From Bombyx mori (lineage: Eukaryota; Arthropoda; Insecta; Lepidoptera; Bombycidae), in contig NC_085124.1 of the NCBI RefSeq assembly GCF_030269925.1, positions 7,874,001-7,938,000 on the forward strand: a stretch of 64,000 bases of DNA. The letters run 5' to 3'. The notes beneath the pieces were generated by a model that was not told where the DNA came from, did not search any database, and worked only from the letters and a program-made list of their open reading frames with translations. Below, in pieces: positions 21,890-33,587 of this stretch. Every line of letters starts with the position of its first letter. Positions within the stretch are counted from its first letter, which is position 1. Made by a program: the position numbers and the translations under genes.

Positions 21890-22327
21890 AAATTATTGCT
21901 TAGGTGGTCTGACGAGCTCACAGTCCACCTGGTGTTAGGTGGTTATCAGAGGCCATATACTATATATATATATCTACAACGTACACGCTGCCACCCAGCT
22001 CGAGATATGAGTTCTAAGGTCTAAGGTAATTTTTACAGTACAATGGCAACCCCATCTTTCAAATCGAAACGAGTTACTGCTTCACGGCAGAAACAGGCAG
22101 GATGGTGGTACCTACCCGTGCGGACTCAAAAGACGCTCTATCACCAGTAATTACGCATATTATAATTATGCGGTTTTCATTTTTAATACACGATGTTATT
22201 CCTTCACCGTGGAAGTCAATCGTAAACATTTGTAAAGTACCTACGTATTTAATTAGAAAAATTGGTACCTACCTGCGGGATTCGAATACCGCCACCGGCG
22301 TATTATCCTTTAGGCCACGACGACTTA
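21890..22327 (-). mobile_element. Bm1 SINE, near full length
   Basis: Minus-strand copy running from TTATTGCTTAGGTGGTCTGA to the head TTTAGGCCACGACGACTTA. The TSD is unclear. An ATATATATATAT expansion interrupts the family's CCATAGACATCTAC block near 21960-21970, and the head has lost a few bases around GAATACCGCCACCGG. The 87-codon plus frame is a shadow. Confidence 0.85.
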
Positions 22328-23038
22328 TGTTTTACTTTAGTATTAGTTGCGGAATTTTAGACTGAAATTCGTTGTTTTTTGTTTGAGAAAATATTGTTCC
22401 GGATTGCACTGGGGCTGTGGTGAACAAAAATAGACCCAGTAAATCCGACACTCGTAAACATAGTGCGACTAATTTTACAGTTAAAACGTTTTTAAATTTC
22501 ACGGTTACGTATTTGGGTCAAGGTCCTTGTGACTGACGATATGTAGCTGTTGTGATATAGCATTCGATTGTTAACTGTTTGTTAAGTTACTCTTATGACA
22601 AAATGCAATAGCTGTAACTGAATTAATGATGTAACAATTCTGTAACCGAAATTTTCGTTTTTTTTTAAATAATATTATAGTGCTCAATTAAGTACTCATT
22701 ATTTAATTTTAATAAATTATTAAGAGTAATTAACAATTTAATCTGAAGAACATAGCAGTCTAAAGTTCATAACTAATAAATTCAATTAATTAAGTAGGAA
22801 GTTTGCCGATAACGAGTAAGTAAATTTTCTAGGCAAATATTTACCTACCTTACAGGTGTTCAGGATGAACAAACAAATATTGTGTTAAAATTTTCGATTT
22901 TTGGTATTTACTGGGGTTTTAAGCCTGCAAAGGTATTAATTATTATTAAGAATGTTATGTCTATTTCCGGGCTTTTAAGGAATGCTTCACACTAAGTTAA
23001 TGCTTATAGAAAGCAGCGTTCACGCGAGAGCGGTTGAT
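22328..23038. other. Unassigned AT-rich spacer
   Basis: No gene or recurring repeat recognised. Confidence 0.3.
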
Positions 23039-23267
23039 TTACTGGTGGTAGGACCTCTTGTGAATCTGCATGGGTAGGTAACACCACCCCGCCGATTTCT
23101 GCCGTGAAGCAGTAATGCGTCTCGGTCTGAAGGGTGGGGTAGCCGTTGTAACTATACTGAGACCTTAGAACTTATATTTCATTTACGTTGTAGATGTCTA
23201 TGGGCTCCAGTAACCACTAAACAGCAGGTGGGCTGAGATCGTCCAGCCATCTAAACAAAAAAAAATG
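23039..23267 (+). mobile_element. Bm1 SINE, head missing
   Basis: Starts at ACTGGTGGTAGGACCTCTTG and ends CATCTAAACAAAAAAAAATG. The body has lost about 20 bp around CTCAAGGTGGGTGGCGC. Confidence 0.85.
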
Positions 23268-23535
23268 TTATGCAATTGAGACTTAACTCTTATGTGTCAA
23301 GGTAGGCGGAATTCAAATTCAGCTCGCCCATCCTTTCAAAGCAATAAAAATGTACAGCGCAACTTGGTTTGATCAAAAGTTCTAGAACTATCGTGCTCGT
23401 GTACGGTAACTATGTTATCAATGTTACTTCACCCATTTAATTGGATTAAATATGATACGACTGCCTTTAACTTTTATCAAAATATTTTAAATGCACGCTT
23501 TAGTTTAGTTCGTTTAACATTGAAATGAAGTATTT

Positions 23536-23672
23536 AATATACTGAGACCTTACAACTTATACCTCAAGGTGGGTGGCGCATTTACGTTGTAGATGTCTAT
23601 GGGCTTCAGTAACTACTTAACACCAGGTGGGCTATGACCTATCTAAGCAATAAAAAAATTTTTTTTTTAAAT
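23536..23672 (+). mobile_element. Bm1 SINE 3' fragment
   Basis: Starts at TATACTGAGACCTTACAACT and ends at AAGCAATAAAAAAATTTTTT. The TGAGCTCGTCCAC part is shortened. Strongly 5' truncated. Confidence 0.85.
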
Positions 23673-24641
23673 CTTTATTTCAGTAAATACCTGTTAACTG
23701 AAACCAATATATTCTGTTAGTGTTGCTCATAATCTATGTTAATAACAAGTCTATGTTATCTATGTTAGTAGCAATCATTTGCCTGCTGCATTATTGTTAT
23801 TAATGTATTGGTTAAATAGATAATTAAATTTCAAGAAATATCGATGTTCATAACTGTAATTATAATGTAAGCAATGAAGTCATTGTTTACATGTTAATCA
23901 ATTAAAATCTTAGTAACACATCTACTAACAAAACTCTTTGTAGAAAGTATTATATCTAACGCATTAAATCTGTCATTGTACCGTTATTATACACAAACTT
24001 TAGTAACAAAATATTATAAATAAAAACCAATCTTTGAAAGCAAGAGCTGATTTTTATGTTGAAATAAAGTACGCAATAAAAAAACGACTATTTTTTTTTC
24101 TGAATACAACTGACTATTCACACCAACAAGCAATCAGCCAACGAGACGTAACTGAACACCCCACTGGAAATAAACACTTCGTTACATACATACATACATA
24201 CGTAAATAACATAAAACATATTGGGTTACTGTTATCGAGACGACAATCAAGAATAGCAATAATTAATTAGTGAGATGACAACATCGCCTATGGTTTGCTC
24301 GAAGCGATAATATTTTAAATCAAACAATATGATACGACAAAACAGGAAACACAACATTTACAGGACCGGCGGTGTATAAAAAGCGATTTTCCCCATAGTT
24401 GAGTTAGCCGAGGGCTGTCAACAAGGAGATTAAAGTTCTTGAATACACAACAATATCGTCCATCTGTTTGTTTATGATGTCATTTGTATTATCTCACTGA
24501 TGTTTGGTTTTGTGTTTCATATATTGATATGATAGAGATTTGGATCGAGTTCAAGATGCTTTCGGCGTTATGATGACGAGATAAATACGTATTTCCACGT
24601 TTCATACGTATTTACGCTATTTAACTTATTTATACCAAGTA
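23673..24641. other. Unassigned AT-rich spacer with short ACAT microsatellite
   Basis: No gene. A short (ACAT)n run lies near 24185-24200. The 78-codon frame at 24034 shows no domain. Confidence 0.35.
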
Positions 24642-24959
24642 CTGGCCCTCCAGTAGTCGAGATTCGACTATAATTAATTGAAATTATAAGTTTAAACATT
24701 ATTATGGTTCTGTTGTCAAACACTATTATATTTCGATAATAATATAATCACAGTATTCGCCAAAACTGCATTATAGATCAATAATATTAAAGACAAACAA
24801 TATTAATCTATTTTCAATTCGACCACTGACTTTAAACAATAACAAAAGTTTCCCAATTGACAGTAAACAAAGAGTATATTTTTATGTATGTGTTGTGTCT
24901 AATACATGGTAGTGTGTGTTATGTTTTCTTTATTGATTTAAAGTATCTAATATGCATTA

Positions 24960-25742
24960 CTACGCATTAATTGCTTACTATAAAGTCAATGATTATCTAG
25001 AACAGTGATTCTCCACCACTGTGCCGCGGCACTTTTGTGTGCCGCCAAATTTCAAAAGTGTGCCGCCAAATTTTGCAAGTACATATATAATAATGTTAAT
25101 ATTATTAAATTGTATCATTTAAAAAGAAAAATATTTTTAACATGAATATATATTTAAATCCACAAAAAAATAAATTATTTTATTATTTGCTTTGCAACGC
25201 GGTTTTTCTTAGTGCCAAATTATGATGAAGCGGCGTGTATATGAAAAAATAGGAATATGTCTCAAGCCGGCGCACACTTGCCACTTCTGCGTACAAAACG
25301 TGTTGTTTTAGTGATAGTTAGGATTCACAAGGTGTTGCATAGTAGTTATGTATGTGATTCGGTAGTAAGTAAATAATTTTTATCGTTTTCTTTGTGTGCC
25401 GCCAATTTTTGAAATCGTTAAATATGTGCCGCAACAAAAAAAAGGTTGAGAATCACTGATCTAGAAGATTGCACAAAGTGGGAATGAGTTGCTCGCTCCG
25501 GGCATTTCAATATTGTAATAATTGTTATGTTATAATACACATTATAAAAATGAATATTTAACAAAAAATTTATATTAAAAAAAAAAAAAAAAATTAAAAA
25601 AAAAAGACATGCCCGCTGAGTTTCTTGCCAATTCTTCTCAGGACGGAGGCTAGTTCTTGTGAATTGCCGGTAGTTCTTTTGACGTTCAACAAGTATGTAC
25701 TTTCATTTATGTTGAATAATTTTTTTTTGATTTGATTTGATT
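24960..25742 (+). mobile_element. LINE 3' end inserted in the Helitron
   Basis: Flanked by TGCATTA at 24953-24959 and 25743-25749. It ends in a TTTGATTTGATTTGATTT repeat tail and contains TTTCTTGCCAATTCTTCTCA and CGGTAGTTCTTTTGACG, typical of a lepidopteran LINE 3' end. There is an internal A-rich stretch at 25575-25606. It is itself interrupted by the hAT element at 25003-25458. Confidence 0.7.
25003..25458. mobile_element. 456-bp non-autonomous hAT element
   Basis: Ends CAGTGATTCTCCACC and, inverted, CAGTGATTCTCAACC (14 of 15). Flanked by identical 8-bp ATCTAGAA at 24995-25002 and 25459-25466. Five TGTGCCGC motifs in the same orientation lie in the subterminal regions, three on the left and two on the right, as expected for hAT transposase binding sites. 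No transposase frame. Confidence 0.9.
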
Positions 25743-25882
25743 TGCATTATTTAAAAAAAAAATTAGCATTGTGCACTCCTTCTCTATGTTCTTTATAAGT
25801 GTGAGAAATTTCATACTCCTCCGTTCGCGCAATTTTCGTAAAAAGGGGTACAAAGTTTTTGTCTCACGTATTAATATATAGG

Positions 25883-26240
25883 TAAAGGTAGTTTGATAGT
25901 GTTTGATGATGTTAGAGTTTCAAGTATATTTAAAAGCGGTGAGCACCCCTACCTGTCATCGTAATGAGGCGAGCGAAGAGTGTCCTTTCTGTATTTCACT
26001 GTATCGAGTTGCCGCTTGCTCTCGCCAAATAAATTACCAGCCAGATTGACCCAGAAAGCTTCAGGCCGAACACAACAATGAACGACTCCGCTTATCGAAA
26101 GACGATCATTTGCTTCGTGGTTACGTGTCAAAAACGTCAGCATTACGAAGCAATATTCCACTATGTAACCGCAGATGAGTTCGTTTTCTTTGTGGTAAAT
26201 AATAATGATAATAGCTTGGAACAAATCAGGCACGGTCATC
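25883..26240. other. Unassigned stretch with a 96-codon minus frame
   Basis: The minus frame 25949-26239 has no domain I can name. It is richer in GC than its surroundings and ends where the SINE begins, so it may be part of an unrecognised repeat. Confidence 0.3.
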
Positions 26241-26570
26241 GGTTCTCAAATTAGGATTCCCTGTGTTATCAGACACTGATATATATAATTATTTATTTAT
26301 TATTTATTACACTTCATGTAAAATGTATATTTGATGGACTTAATGCCTAAGGCATTCTTTTACAGCCAAACAAAGGCAGTGCAGACTAAATAATAAATAT
26401 TAATTATATACGTTTAAATACGTACATATCTATATACATAATAAATACCCAGAAAAAGAGCAAACAGACATGCTCATCACATGAATGTTTGTCCAATGTG
26501 GGAATCGAAGCCGCAACCCTCGGCGCAACAGGCAGGGGCGCTAACTAGTACACCACCGTGTCAGTCGAGT
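26241..26570 (-). mobile_element. tRNA-derived SINE, minus strand
   Basis: On the minus strand the head reads GGTGGTGTACTAGTTAGCGC (A-box region), then GGTTGCGGCTTCGATTCCCA (B-box region), then a body rich in TTTGTTTG-like and AT sequence ending near CAGGGAATCCTAATTTGAG. The A and B boxes are degraded. A block at about 26310-26390 (TGCCTAAGGCATTC) may be a separate small insertion. Confidence 0.55.
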
Positions 26571-26575
26571 AAATA

Positions 26576-26813
26576 CAGTACCCGACGATAAATATTGCAC
26601 ATCGACCTCTGGAAAGAGACAATTGCCTAATTTCGGATTTGTAGAGCGTTGTCTCTGTCGCACGAAGCGCTAACCAACTATTAATTTATAATAAATTAGG
26701 ACCACATACTAGAGCACTTGAATATAAACTAATTAGCGTCATATAGGTAGTGTCGTAGTAAATCGTCTCTTTCCAAAGGTCGATGTGCAATAATTATCGT
26801 CGAGTAGGTACTG
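26576..26813. mobile_element. 238-bp MITE with ~50-bp TIRs
   Basis: The left arm starts CAGTACCCGACGATAAATAT, then TGCACATCGACCTCTGGAAA and GAGAC. The right arm is its inverse (GTCTCTTTCCAAAGGTCGAT ... GAGTAGGTACTG), with about five differences and one 3-bp indel. TA borders both ends (26574-26575, 26814-26815), as for Tc1/mariner-type MITEs. The interior has no frame. Confidence 0.85.
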
Positions 26814-27029
26814 TAAATGTATTTATTTAGTTTATAGAAATCTTTCTAATAAGATTATGAAAACAAAAAAAATAAAATACGAGACTTGAAGTCGAGTCAT
26901 TCAACTTTAAAGTATTGACTGTAATTGTGGCCGTTAATGTAACCGATGTAAGTTTCCAGATTTTTGTGAGTCGCTACAAACGTACTGCATATTTTCGCTG
27001 CGAGCCATTGACCTTGATTAAGGCAACTC

Positions 27030-27217
27030 ACTGAGTTTCTCGCCGGATCTGCTCAGTGGACCGCGTTTCCGATCTGGTGATAGATTCTACGAAGCACTGC
27101 TCTTGCTAGGGCTAATGTTAGCCAATTCACTCAGGTTGAGCCCGTGAGCTCATCCACCCGTCCGTGAGAAGCTGGTATAGCCCCTTAGGTTGCCAGCGAA
27201 TAGGTAAGAGGAAAAAA
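27030..27217 (+). mobile_element. LINE tail repeat (family B)
   Basis: Has CTCACTGAGTTTCTCGCCGG, the GGTGATAGATTCTACGAAG block and CACTGCTCTTGCTAGGGC, ending GCGAATAGGTAAGAGGAAAA. 5' truncated, with a degenerate A tail. Confidence 0.7.
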
Positions 27218-28149
27218 AACAACTGAAATTTCGACCTCATATCTCAAGGTAGACTACTTCTTCGTGGTTTCCTCATTACTGAGGGTCGTGACCACCTTGG
27301 TCTAATTTCTGCACCAAAGCCAGCTACCAAAAGTATACAGCGGCGTGTATTTGGAATCCTGTAACCACTTAATATGAACGCCTATTGTCCATATAATCAA
27401 ATCCTCCAGTTTCATCCTTGAAAAATGACATTAGAATAAATATTTTATACGATATGATTCTTAACCATCGTTATCCAATTTCTGTTTTATTTCGTTCATA
27501 AATATAATGTTATATAACTTTGAAAAAGGAAGTATAAATGTCAAATAAGTTAAGTTAGAAAGTCCGATTATCCCTTTTAGAAAGTTGTTACTTGCATTGA
27601 ATAGTTAACGCCATTCGCATTTTATTATTAAATGGAGCAAAACTGAAATCACAAACTTGACTATCCGTAAAATATTATTCCGAGGACCAGGCTCCAGTGA
27701 TTCATTATCATTAAAAACGAGAGCGACTTCTGGCCTCGATATTAGAAGAATACGCGCTTAACCTAAATACGACTATGACCTATGTAGGCTTAATAAATTG
27801 TCGTACCCAGAGCAAATATTTACTCCTCAAAGGTATACACCTTTAGTACAGCCTTATAGCTATAGGCCTTGTAGCGGAGTTATAGCTTTGTGGTCTGGTA
27901 AACGAATGAAATGTCTTTTCGAATTCGGATGAATAGTCTTTTTTTTTTCGATTTTCGTGATTCGTGAACATATTATGTAGTTAAAGGTACTTTTAGGTAA
28001 AGATTAATTTCGCGTCTTTTTTGTCATTATATTATTTCGGGCGTTCCGAATACAATACAGTTTTCGCGGTCACGGACGACCAAAGTGTTATTCGGATAAA
28101 TAATTTTGTGAATTTTGAAAGATTTAAAAAAAATACCATGGAAAGAGCC
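27218..28149. other. Unassigned AT-rich spacer
   Basis: No gene recognised. Confidence 0.3.
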
Positions 28150-28495
28150 ATCCATGCTCAGAGTTTCTCTGAAGGATAAAATCCGGAATGAGGTTGTTCA
28201 ACAGAGAACTAAAGTCATCGACATAGCTCAAAGAGTCAGCAAGCTGAAGTGGAAGTGGGCTGGCCATGTATGCCGTAGGACTGACGATCGCTGGAGCAGA
28301 TGGGTTCTCGAGTGGAGACCGCGCAGCGGAAGAGGTAACGTGGGACGCCCCCTGGCTAGGTGGTGCGATGACCTCCGAACGGTGGCCGGTAAGAAGTGGA
28401 TGAGGAGAGCCGTAGACTGGGCTCAGTGGTGTGGATTGGGAGAGGCCTATGTCCAGCAGTGGACGATTGTGGGCTGTTGATGATGATGATGATGA
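28150..28495 (+). pseudogene. RTE-type LINE, C-terminus with TGA-repeat tail
   Basis: The open frame encodes LKWKWAGHVCRRTDDRWS, a GRPLARWCDDLRTVAG segment and LGEAYVQQWT, the conserved C-terminal region of RTE-clade endonuclease/RT proteins. It stops at 28480 and is followed directly by a (TGA)n repeat, the usual RTE 3' tail. No catalytic motif is present. The flanks GAATTTTGAAAGATTTAAA (left) and GAATTGAAAATTTAAA (right) look like an imperfect TSD. The frame is intact over 100 codons, so the insertion may be fairly recent. Confidence 0.8.
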
Positions 28496-30091
28496 ATTGA
28501 AAATTTAAATATGGTGCTAACTAATTACCTTCATTTTTTCTGTAAAAAATATTTCTAGAGTTTCACGTTTCATTTCACACAGAACGAACTAATAGTATTT
28601 TGAGGTTTCGAAATTTAATTGGCTTGGGTTTTGAATTAAATTTACACTCACCGTTGCCAGGAATTTAGTGTTTGGAATATTTGTAGCTACATACATACTT
28701 AACTGTTAAACATTTTCTATAGACTTCATAGAATTTCATCTTTGGCCGGTGTGTTCTGAAAACTCTTGAAGCTCACTTTGGATAGGCTTTTAGAGAACGG
28801 ATGCGGAAGCACCGGACCGGTCGAAGTCGTAGTATAGATTGCAAATATGTAGTAGTCTAGTAATAAACCAAAAACAAATACAAAATTAAACAGTTTAAGG
28901 CAAATATTATATCTTAACAGGTGTTTTTAAATTGTCATAATTTTATCACATTTTCAGAATTCGGTCTCATCACTGCGAACAATCGAGACGAAATTCAAGG
29001 CTTTTTCCAAATTCATTATTCATCATGCCTACCGAAAATTCACAACATCTTATTATTCATTATTGAATTTTAGGTTCAATCCACACGTTTATACAAACAA
29101 AAATGTCGGTAATTAACTTAAATGCTTATACAGAAATTGCTTCATTTAAATCTTGTACTATTACAAATTCAGGTCAAGTCCTAACTATCCCATGTTATTG
29201 TAAATATTAAACTAATAGTACTATTGGGTCGTATCAGATCTGCGACCCGTTAGCTACGAGTATTATTCGGTTAAAGTTTCGAAAACAAAACACACAATTC
29301 CGTCGTATGTATAACTTTATTATTAAAACAGAGTGGACTTTGTAAGGTATGAAATTGTTGTGAAATTGATTTAAATCGCGCAAGCCCTGTGGCGCACCGA
29401 TGCTATAATATTATTACGTGCTTGCGGTGTCACTTACGTAAAGTTTATTTCGTGCGATGCGAGTAGCAAGACTTTAAGGAAACACTAAGTAATAACCTCT
29501 ACCCATGAAACCTGATTAACGTATATCGATAAAGCGAAAAAGTGTAGTATATTTTATACCGATTATATCAATATCAAGCTCTTTGCATACATCTCTACCG
29601 TATTCCGTATTCCATAAAAACGAGCTGCTATTAATCGAATAACATTAATTTCAATACTAACATCACAAATAATAATATTAAATTATGTAGTTATATACTT
29701 TGTCATATCTACTCAGTGATGTAGTGGCGTATCCCTACTGCAAATCTAAGTAAATACTGTATGTAATATATTATGTAGACAAATAACAGTGAAATATTTC
29801 TTTTATCTGTTTATTTGGGTTAATAAAGACTGAATTGATTTGAATTTGGTATTCAATTACGTATTAAGGTAACCTGAACTGGGATTTCTGGATTTAACTG
29901 TGCGGTTTGTCAATTTTAAACGACGTACTCGAAATTAGAGTTGAGAAGTGTTTTAAGAATGTATGAAAATTTCACTTCTTAACAAAGTGGGACGCGGCTT
30001 TATATAAATATACATTAAATGAGCTTTTCATTGTATACAAAATAAGTTTAATTCGTCGCGAGAGACGAATTAATTATGTACGCATTTCATT
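28496..30091. other. Unassigned AT-rich spacer
   Basis: No gene. Near 29818-29848 an AATAAAGACTGAATTGATTT stretch resembles the (GATTT)n tail of the LINE at 24960-25742, and may be a tiny LINE tail. Confidence 0.35.
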
Positions 30092-30172
30092 AGAAAAATG
30101 CCCGCCTGCGGTATTCGAACACAGCAAGATACGAATGCACCGGACGCCTTATCCTTTAGGCCACGACGACTT
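30092..30172 (-). mobile_element. Bm1 SINE head only
   Basis: Minus-strand tRNA-like head: CTTTAGGCCACGACGACTT at the right (A-box side) and CTGCGGTATTCGAACACAGC at the left (B-box side). The body is absent, so a 3'-truncated copy. It is not a functional tRNA gene. Confidence 0.8.
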
Positions 30173-32527
30173 CGTCTCTTTGATCCTTGATCCTGAGTAC
30201 TCGATTATGGGTGTACTCGTACTGTTAGAATACACCACCCATACAAGCAGTAAATGTATATTTTACGTGTACCGTTATTTTATTCATATTTAGGGTGAAC
30301 TCTCAACATTCGCGTCGAGTGCTTGCAAAATAATATACATTATAAACTACATATTTATTGCTTACGACTGCAGCTTCACCAGTGTGGATTAAAGTTTACA
30401 TAACGTAGGCTGAGATTCGTGCTCAGCAGTGGGATGAAAGGCAGTTATATTAAACTGCAGAGTTCAAACTATTTCCGTTCTAATGGTTTAAGTAATTTGG
30501 ACGTGAAAACATAAAGGAGCAATCGAGATACTTTCGTATTTTAACAAAATTAATACGGATTGAACTAATAAAATAAATGTACAAACTGAAGCTATTCTTA
30601 TTAAAATTTAAAATGAAATTGTATTAACAGGTTGCAACAATCGGCTTATAAATTGAATGGAGTTGTTATTAAATACGAAAGATAGCAAAACAAATTTTCA
30701 GTTTTCATCTGTGGAATGAGCTCGGCGAGCGAAACGAGGGGGAATCTTATGCTGCGTTTACATGGCAACTTTAATATTTGTTAAATTTTTAATGATATTT
30801 ATATTATGTTGAGAACGAACTAAGTTTATTACGATTAATTTACTTTTTTTTGTGTTTATTAACCCGTGATCTCATTTATAAATTTTCTGCTGCTTTATAA
30901 TTCAGCAAACAGATATTTTAACTTTATTTTGTTCACAAAATGTATAAAATCTATTTACATTAATATTGAACTTTTTTAAAATATTGAAATCGCCATTCTG
31001 GTTGTGAACACGACTTGAGTAATGTAATTATGTTAAAAGCGGACAAAGAGACTGTATTTTTATTATTGTTATTATACACCAAATGATAACTAACAAAAGG
31101 CAATGAAAATAAAACGCAAAACAAGAGTTAAAAGAAAAATTCAAATGAGCTTTGTATACAGTTCAGAGTGGATCGTGATTCTTAAATTTATTTTCAGTGA
31201 GGCTACTAAAGCGTGGCAAACAAATATGAAGATTTTACAACTCTACTATTAGTCAGGGAAGCCATATGATAGAAACTAGAGTGCTAGCCAAGATTACTTT
31301 TAATTTTTGTTATGTGGAAAGTTTTCTGATCATACAAACGGCTCCCTGAATGCGATGGGTACATTCAAATTAAAACGTTCAAATATATCTGGGGAACCTG
31401 TTATGCTATTATGTTTAAGCTTATATAGGAACATGTCAGCTGATGTCTTGTACTTAATGCCTGCATCCCATATAATTAGTTACGTTTTTTATATGATTTA
31501 AATTGTTAACACACATTTTTAATGGCGAGATGGTAAATGAGACGTTTTTAGATTCTTTCTACTAAGAAAGATAAAAACTTTCTCAAACAAGACCAACCGA
31601 CATAGAGTACAAAGATTGCTTATTTCGAACTAAACGCAGGTTAAAAATACTTAAAATATTTAACCGAATAAAATGATTTACTGTGTCTGTCTACCAGAAC
31701 TTAGATGTATCTACATATCATTTAAAATTTGGAGTACACTTTAAAAAGCACTAAGGGTTAAAAAGTTTTAGTAGATGTTCTATGAAGACGATTGGTCAAT
31801 ATGCAATTCCTACAATTTACGAAGTAGTGGTTTAATTATTTTTGAATTTAGAATTTAGTGGGTGACCCGAACATGCTTAGGTTTATTTTTAAACAACTTA
31901 ATTAGTTTGATAAAATAAGTTCAAAGGTTTTACTTGGTTTCATTGACCTTAAGCTGCTAATTTCATTGTAATAGTTTGAGCAGTGATTGTAAATGTAGCA
32001 TAGACCGCGTGGGCGGTCGCGTAGGAGCTTGTACAGTAACGTGCGCTCTCCCACGGCTTCTGCCATAGTTCAATGAGTTACGTACATACGTATATTATTA
32101 ATTAATTTTCCGTATCGCAAACGGAAATCTTTTGATTTGCTTCAGCACACGTTTAGCTCAGCCGCAACTGGCTATAAAATTCTTAAAATCGGAAAGCATT
32201 ATGATCTATCGATTGATGATACTATTCCCTGAGTCATAAAAGTATGTATTAAGAGAGATTTGAACGATGCGTCTGAGATAAAAACTAGAAATTAGTAAAT
32301 GTCACAGTAGTCAATTAAATTTTAAAATAAAATTAATACTTTTAAATAAATAAATATGGGAAGAAATCACGAACGGCCATTCGGCCCCAAATTAGGATAA
32401 CCTTTAGAGATAACTAAAGTATTATTCTTTTACACCTGGCCGTTGCAAAAAGATAGTCAATTTTCAATAAAGAATAAATTGTTTATTTACGTTTCTTTGT
32501 CCACAGAAAAGGATACCATAATATATA
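30173..32527. other. Unassigned AT-rich spacer
   Basis: No gene is supported. A short stretch near 30400-30450 (GTGCTCAGCAGTGGGATGAA) resembles the last codons and tail of an RTE element. At 32365-32405 the motif GGCCCCAAATTAGGATAACC recurs from 7992 and 26244. A GC-rich patch lies at 32000-32055. Confidence 0.35.
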
Positions 32528-32826
32528 TTTTTCCTACCTATTCTAGTGACCTCGACGGGTCAAGCTAAATTCGCAAAACGAGTAGGGACCTTACGGGGTT
32601 CTAGTCTGTGGACGTTGCTAATACTAGCCCTAGCAAGAGCAGTTCATCGCAGAATCTACCACCGGATCGGGAACGTAACTCACTGAGAAGATCCAGCGAG
32701 AAACTCAGTGGGCTGTGTCTGGGGGTTAATTTACTTACCGAACCCTTCGTCGCAGGCGACGGGTTCGACGGGAACGATGACCGGTGCTTGAGGTACTTAA
32801 AAGCACCGTAGAATCTTGGGATCTAG
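32528..32826 (-). mobile_element. LINE tail repeat (family B), longest copy
   Basis: Minus strand. Includes GAGAAACTCAGTGGGCTGTG and the GCAGAATCTACCACCGGATC block, and extends further 5' than other copies, through CGAACCCTTCGTCGCAGGCG to ACCGGTGCTTGAGGTACTTA. A stem-loop is present at 32739-32767. The 67-codon plus frame is a shadow. Confidence 0.7.
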
Positions 32827-33306
32827 CGGCTCGTTTGGTTTAAGGTTACATCTTCAAGGTACTAAAAACGCTATATGACATAATTATCATGAACATATAT
32901 TGTATATAGTCTGATATTCACGAAAATCGAAGAAACCATAAGGAAGCCATGATTAAAGTTTATACACGTATATTTTCATTATCTAATCGCCGTCACTGAA
33001 AACAACTGTAAATCTCGTCGTAAGCCGCGATTAACAATTCCCTAGCCGGTTGCAAAGCGGTGGGCGTTCATTTGCTAAGTCGCTGTTGACATTTCCAGCT
33101 ACGTGTAGGCCGGAAGCTCCGCGGTATGTAGGCGTTACACTTTATCGGCACTTTACGTGTTGCCAGTTGATGGAAATCACTTTTATTTGTTTCATAAAAT
33201 ATAATCTCATTTGTGATGAAGACTCGTGTTGGATCAAGGATTATCGTGCACATATGTTTGCATGTTGCCATACCAATGTAAAGCAAAGAATTGATTACAG
33301 CTTTTG
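32827..33306. other. Unassigned spacer
   Basis: Short overlapping frames on both strands (33050-33307 plus, 33068-33286 minus) show no domain. The part at 33010-33150 is less AT-rich than its flanks. Confidence 0.3.
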
Positions 33307-33587
33307 AAGTCGTCGTGGCCTAAAGGATAAGACGGCCGGTGCATTCGTGTTGAGCGATGTACCGGTGTTCGAATCTCAGGCGGGGGTACCAATCTAATGA
33401 AATACGTACTCAACAAATGTTCACGATTGACTTCCACGATGAAGGAATAACATCGTGTAATAAAAATCAAACCCGCAAAAATAATAATTTGCGTAATTAC
33501 TGGTGGTAGGACCTCTTGAGAGTCCGCGCGGGTGCGGAACCACCACCCTGCCTATTTCTGCCCTGAAGCAGTAATGCGTTTCGGTTT
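33307..33587 (+). mobile_element. Bm1 SINE, 3' truncated
   Basis: Full tRNA-like head (AGTCGTCGTGGCCTAAAGGA; B box GTGTTCGAATCTCAGGC) and body up to AGTAATGCGTTTCGGTTT, after which the family sequence stops abruptly. A SINE lacking its 3' end must have been broken after insertion. The two minus-strand frames are shadows. Confidence 0.85.

Larger units (their letters stand above)
24642..25882 (-). mobile_element. Helitron (family A), copy 2, split by a LINE tail
   Basis: Left part 24642-24959 and right part 25743-25882 together align with the 435-bp copy at 9250-9684. The palindrome AGTCGAGATTCGACT sits near the left end, and ATTTTCGTAAAAAGGGGTAC near the right. The terminal CTAG is mutated to CTGG and the TAGA end to TAGG, so it is older than copy 1. 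Confidence 0.8.

Noticed and set aside
24009..24270. Possible small gene near the ACAT repeat
   Set aside because: Low-complexity and AT-driven frame without any conserved feature.
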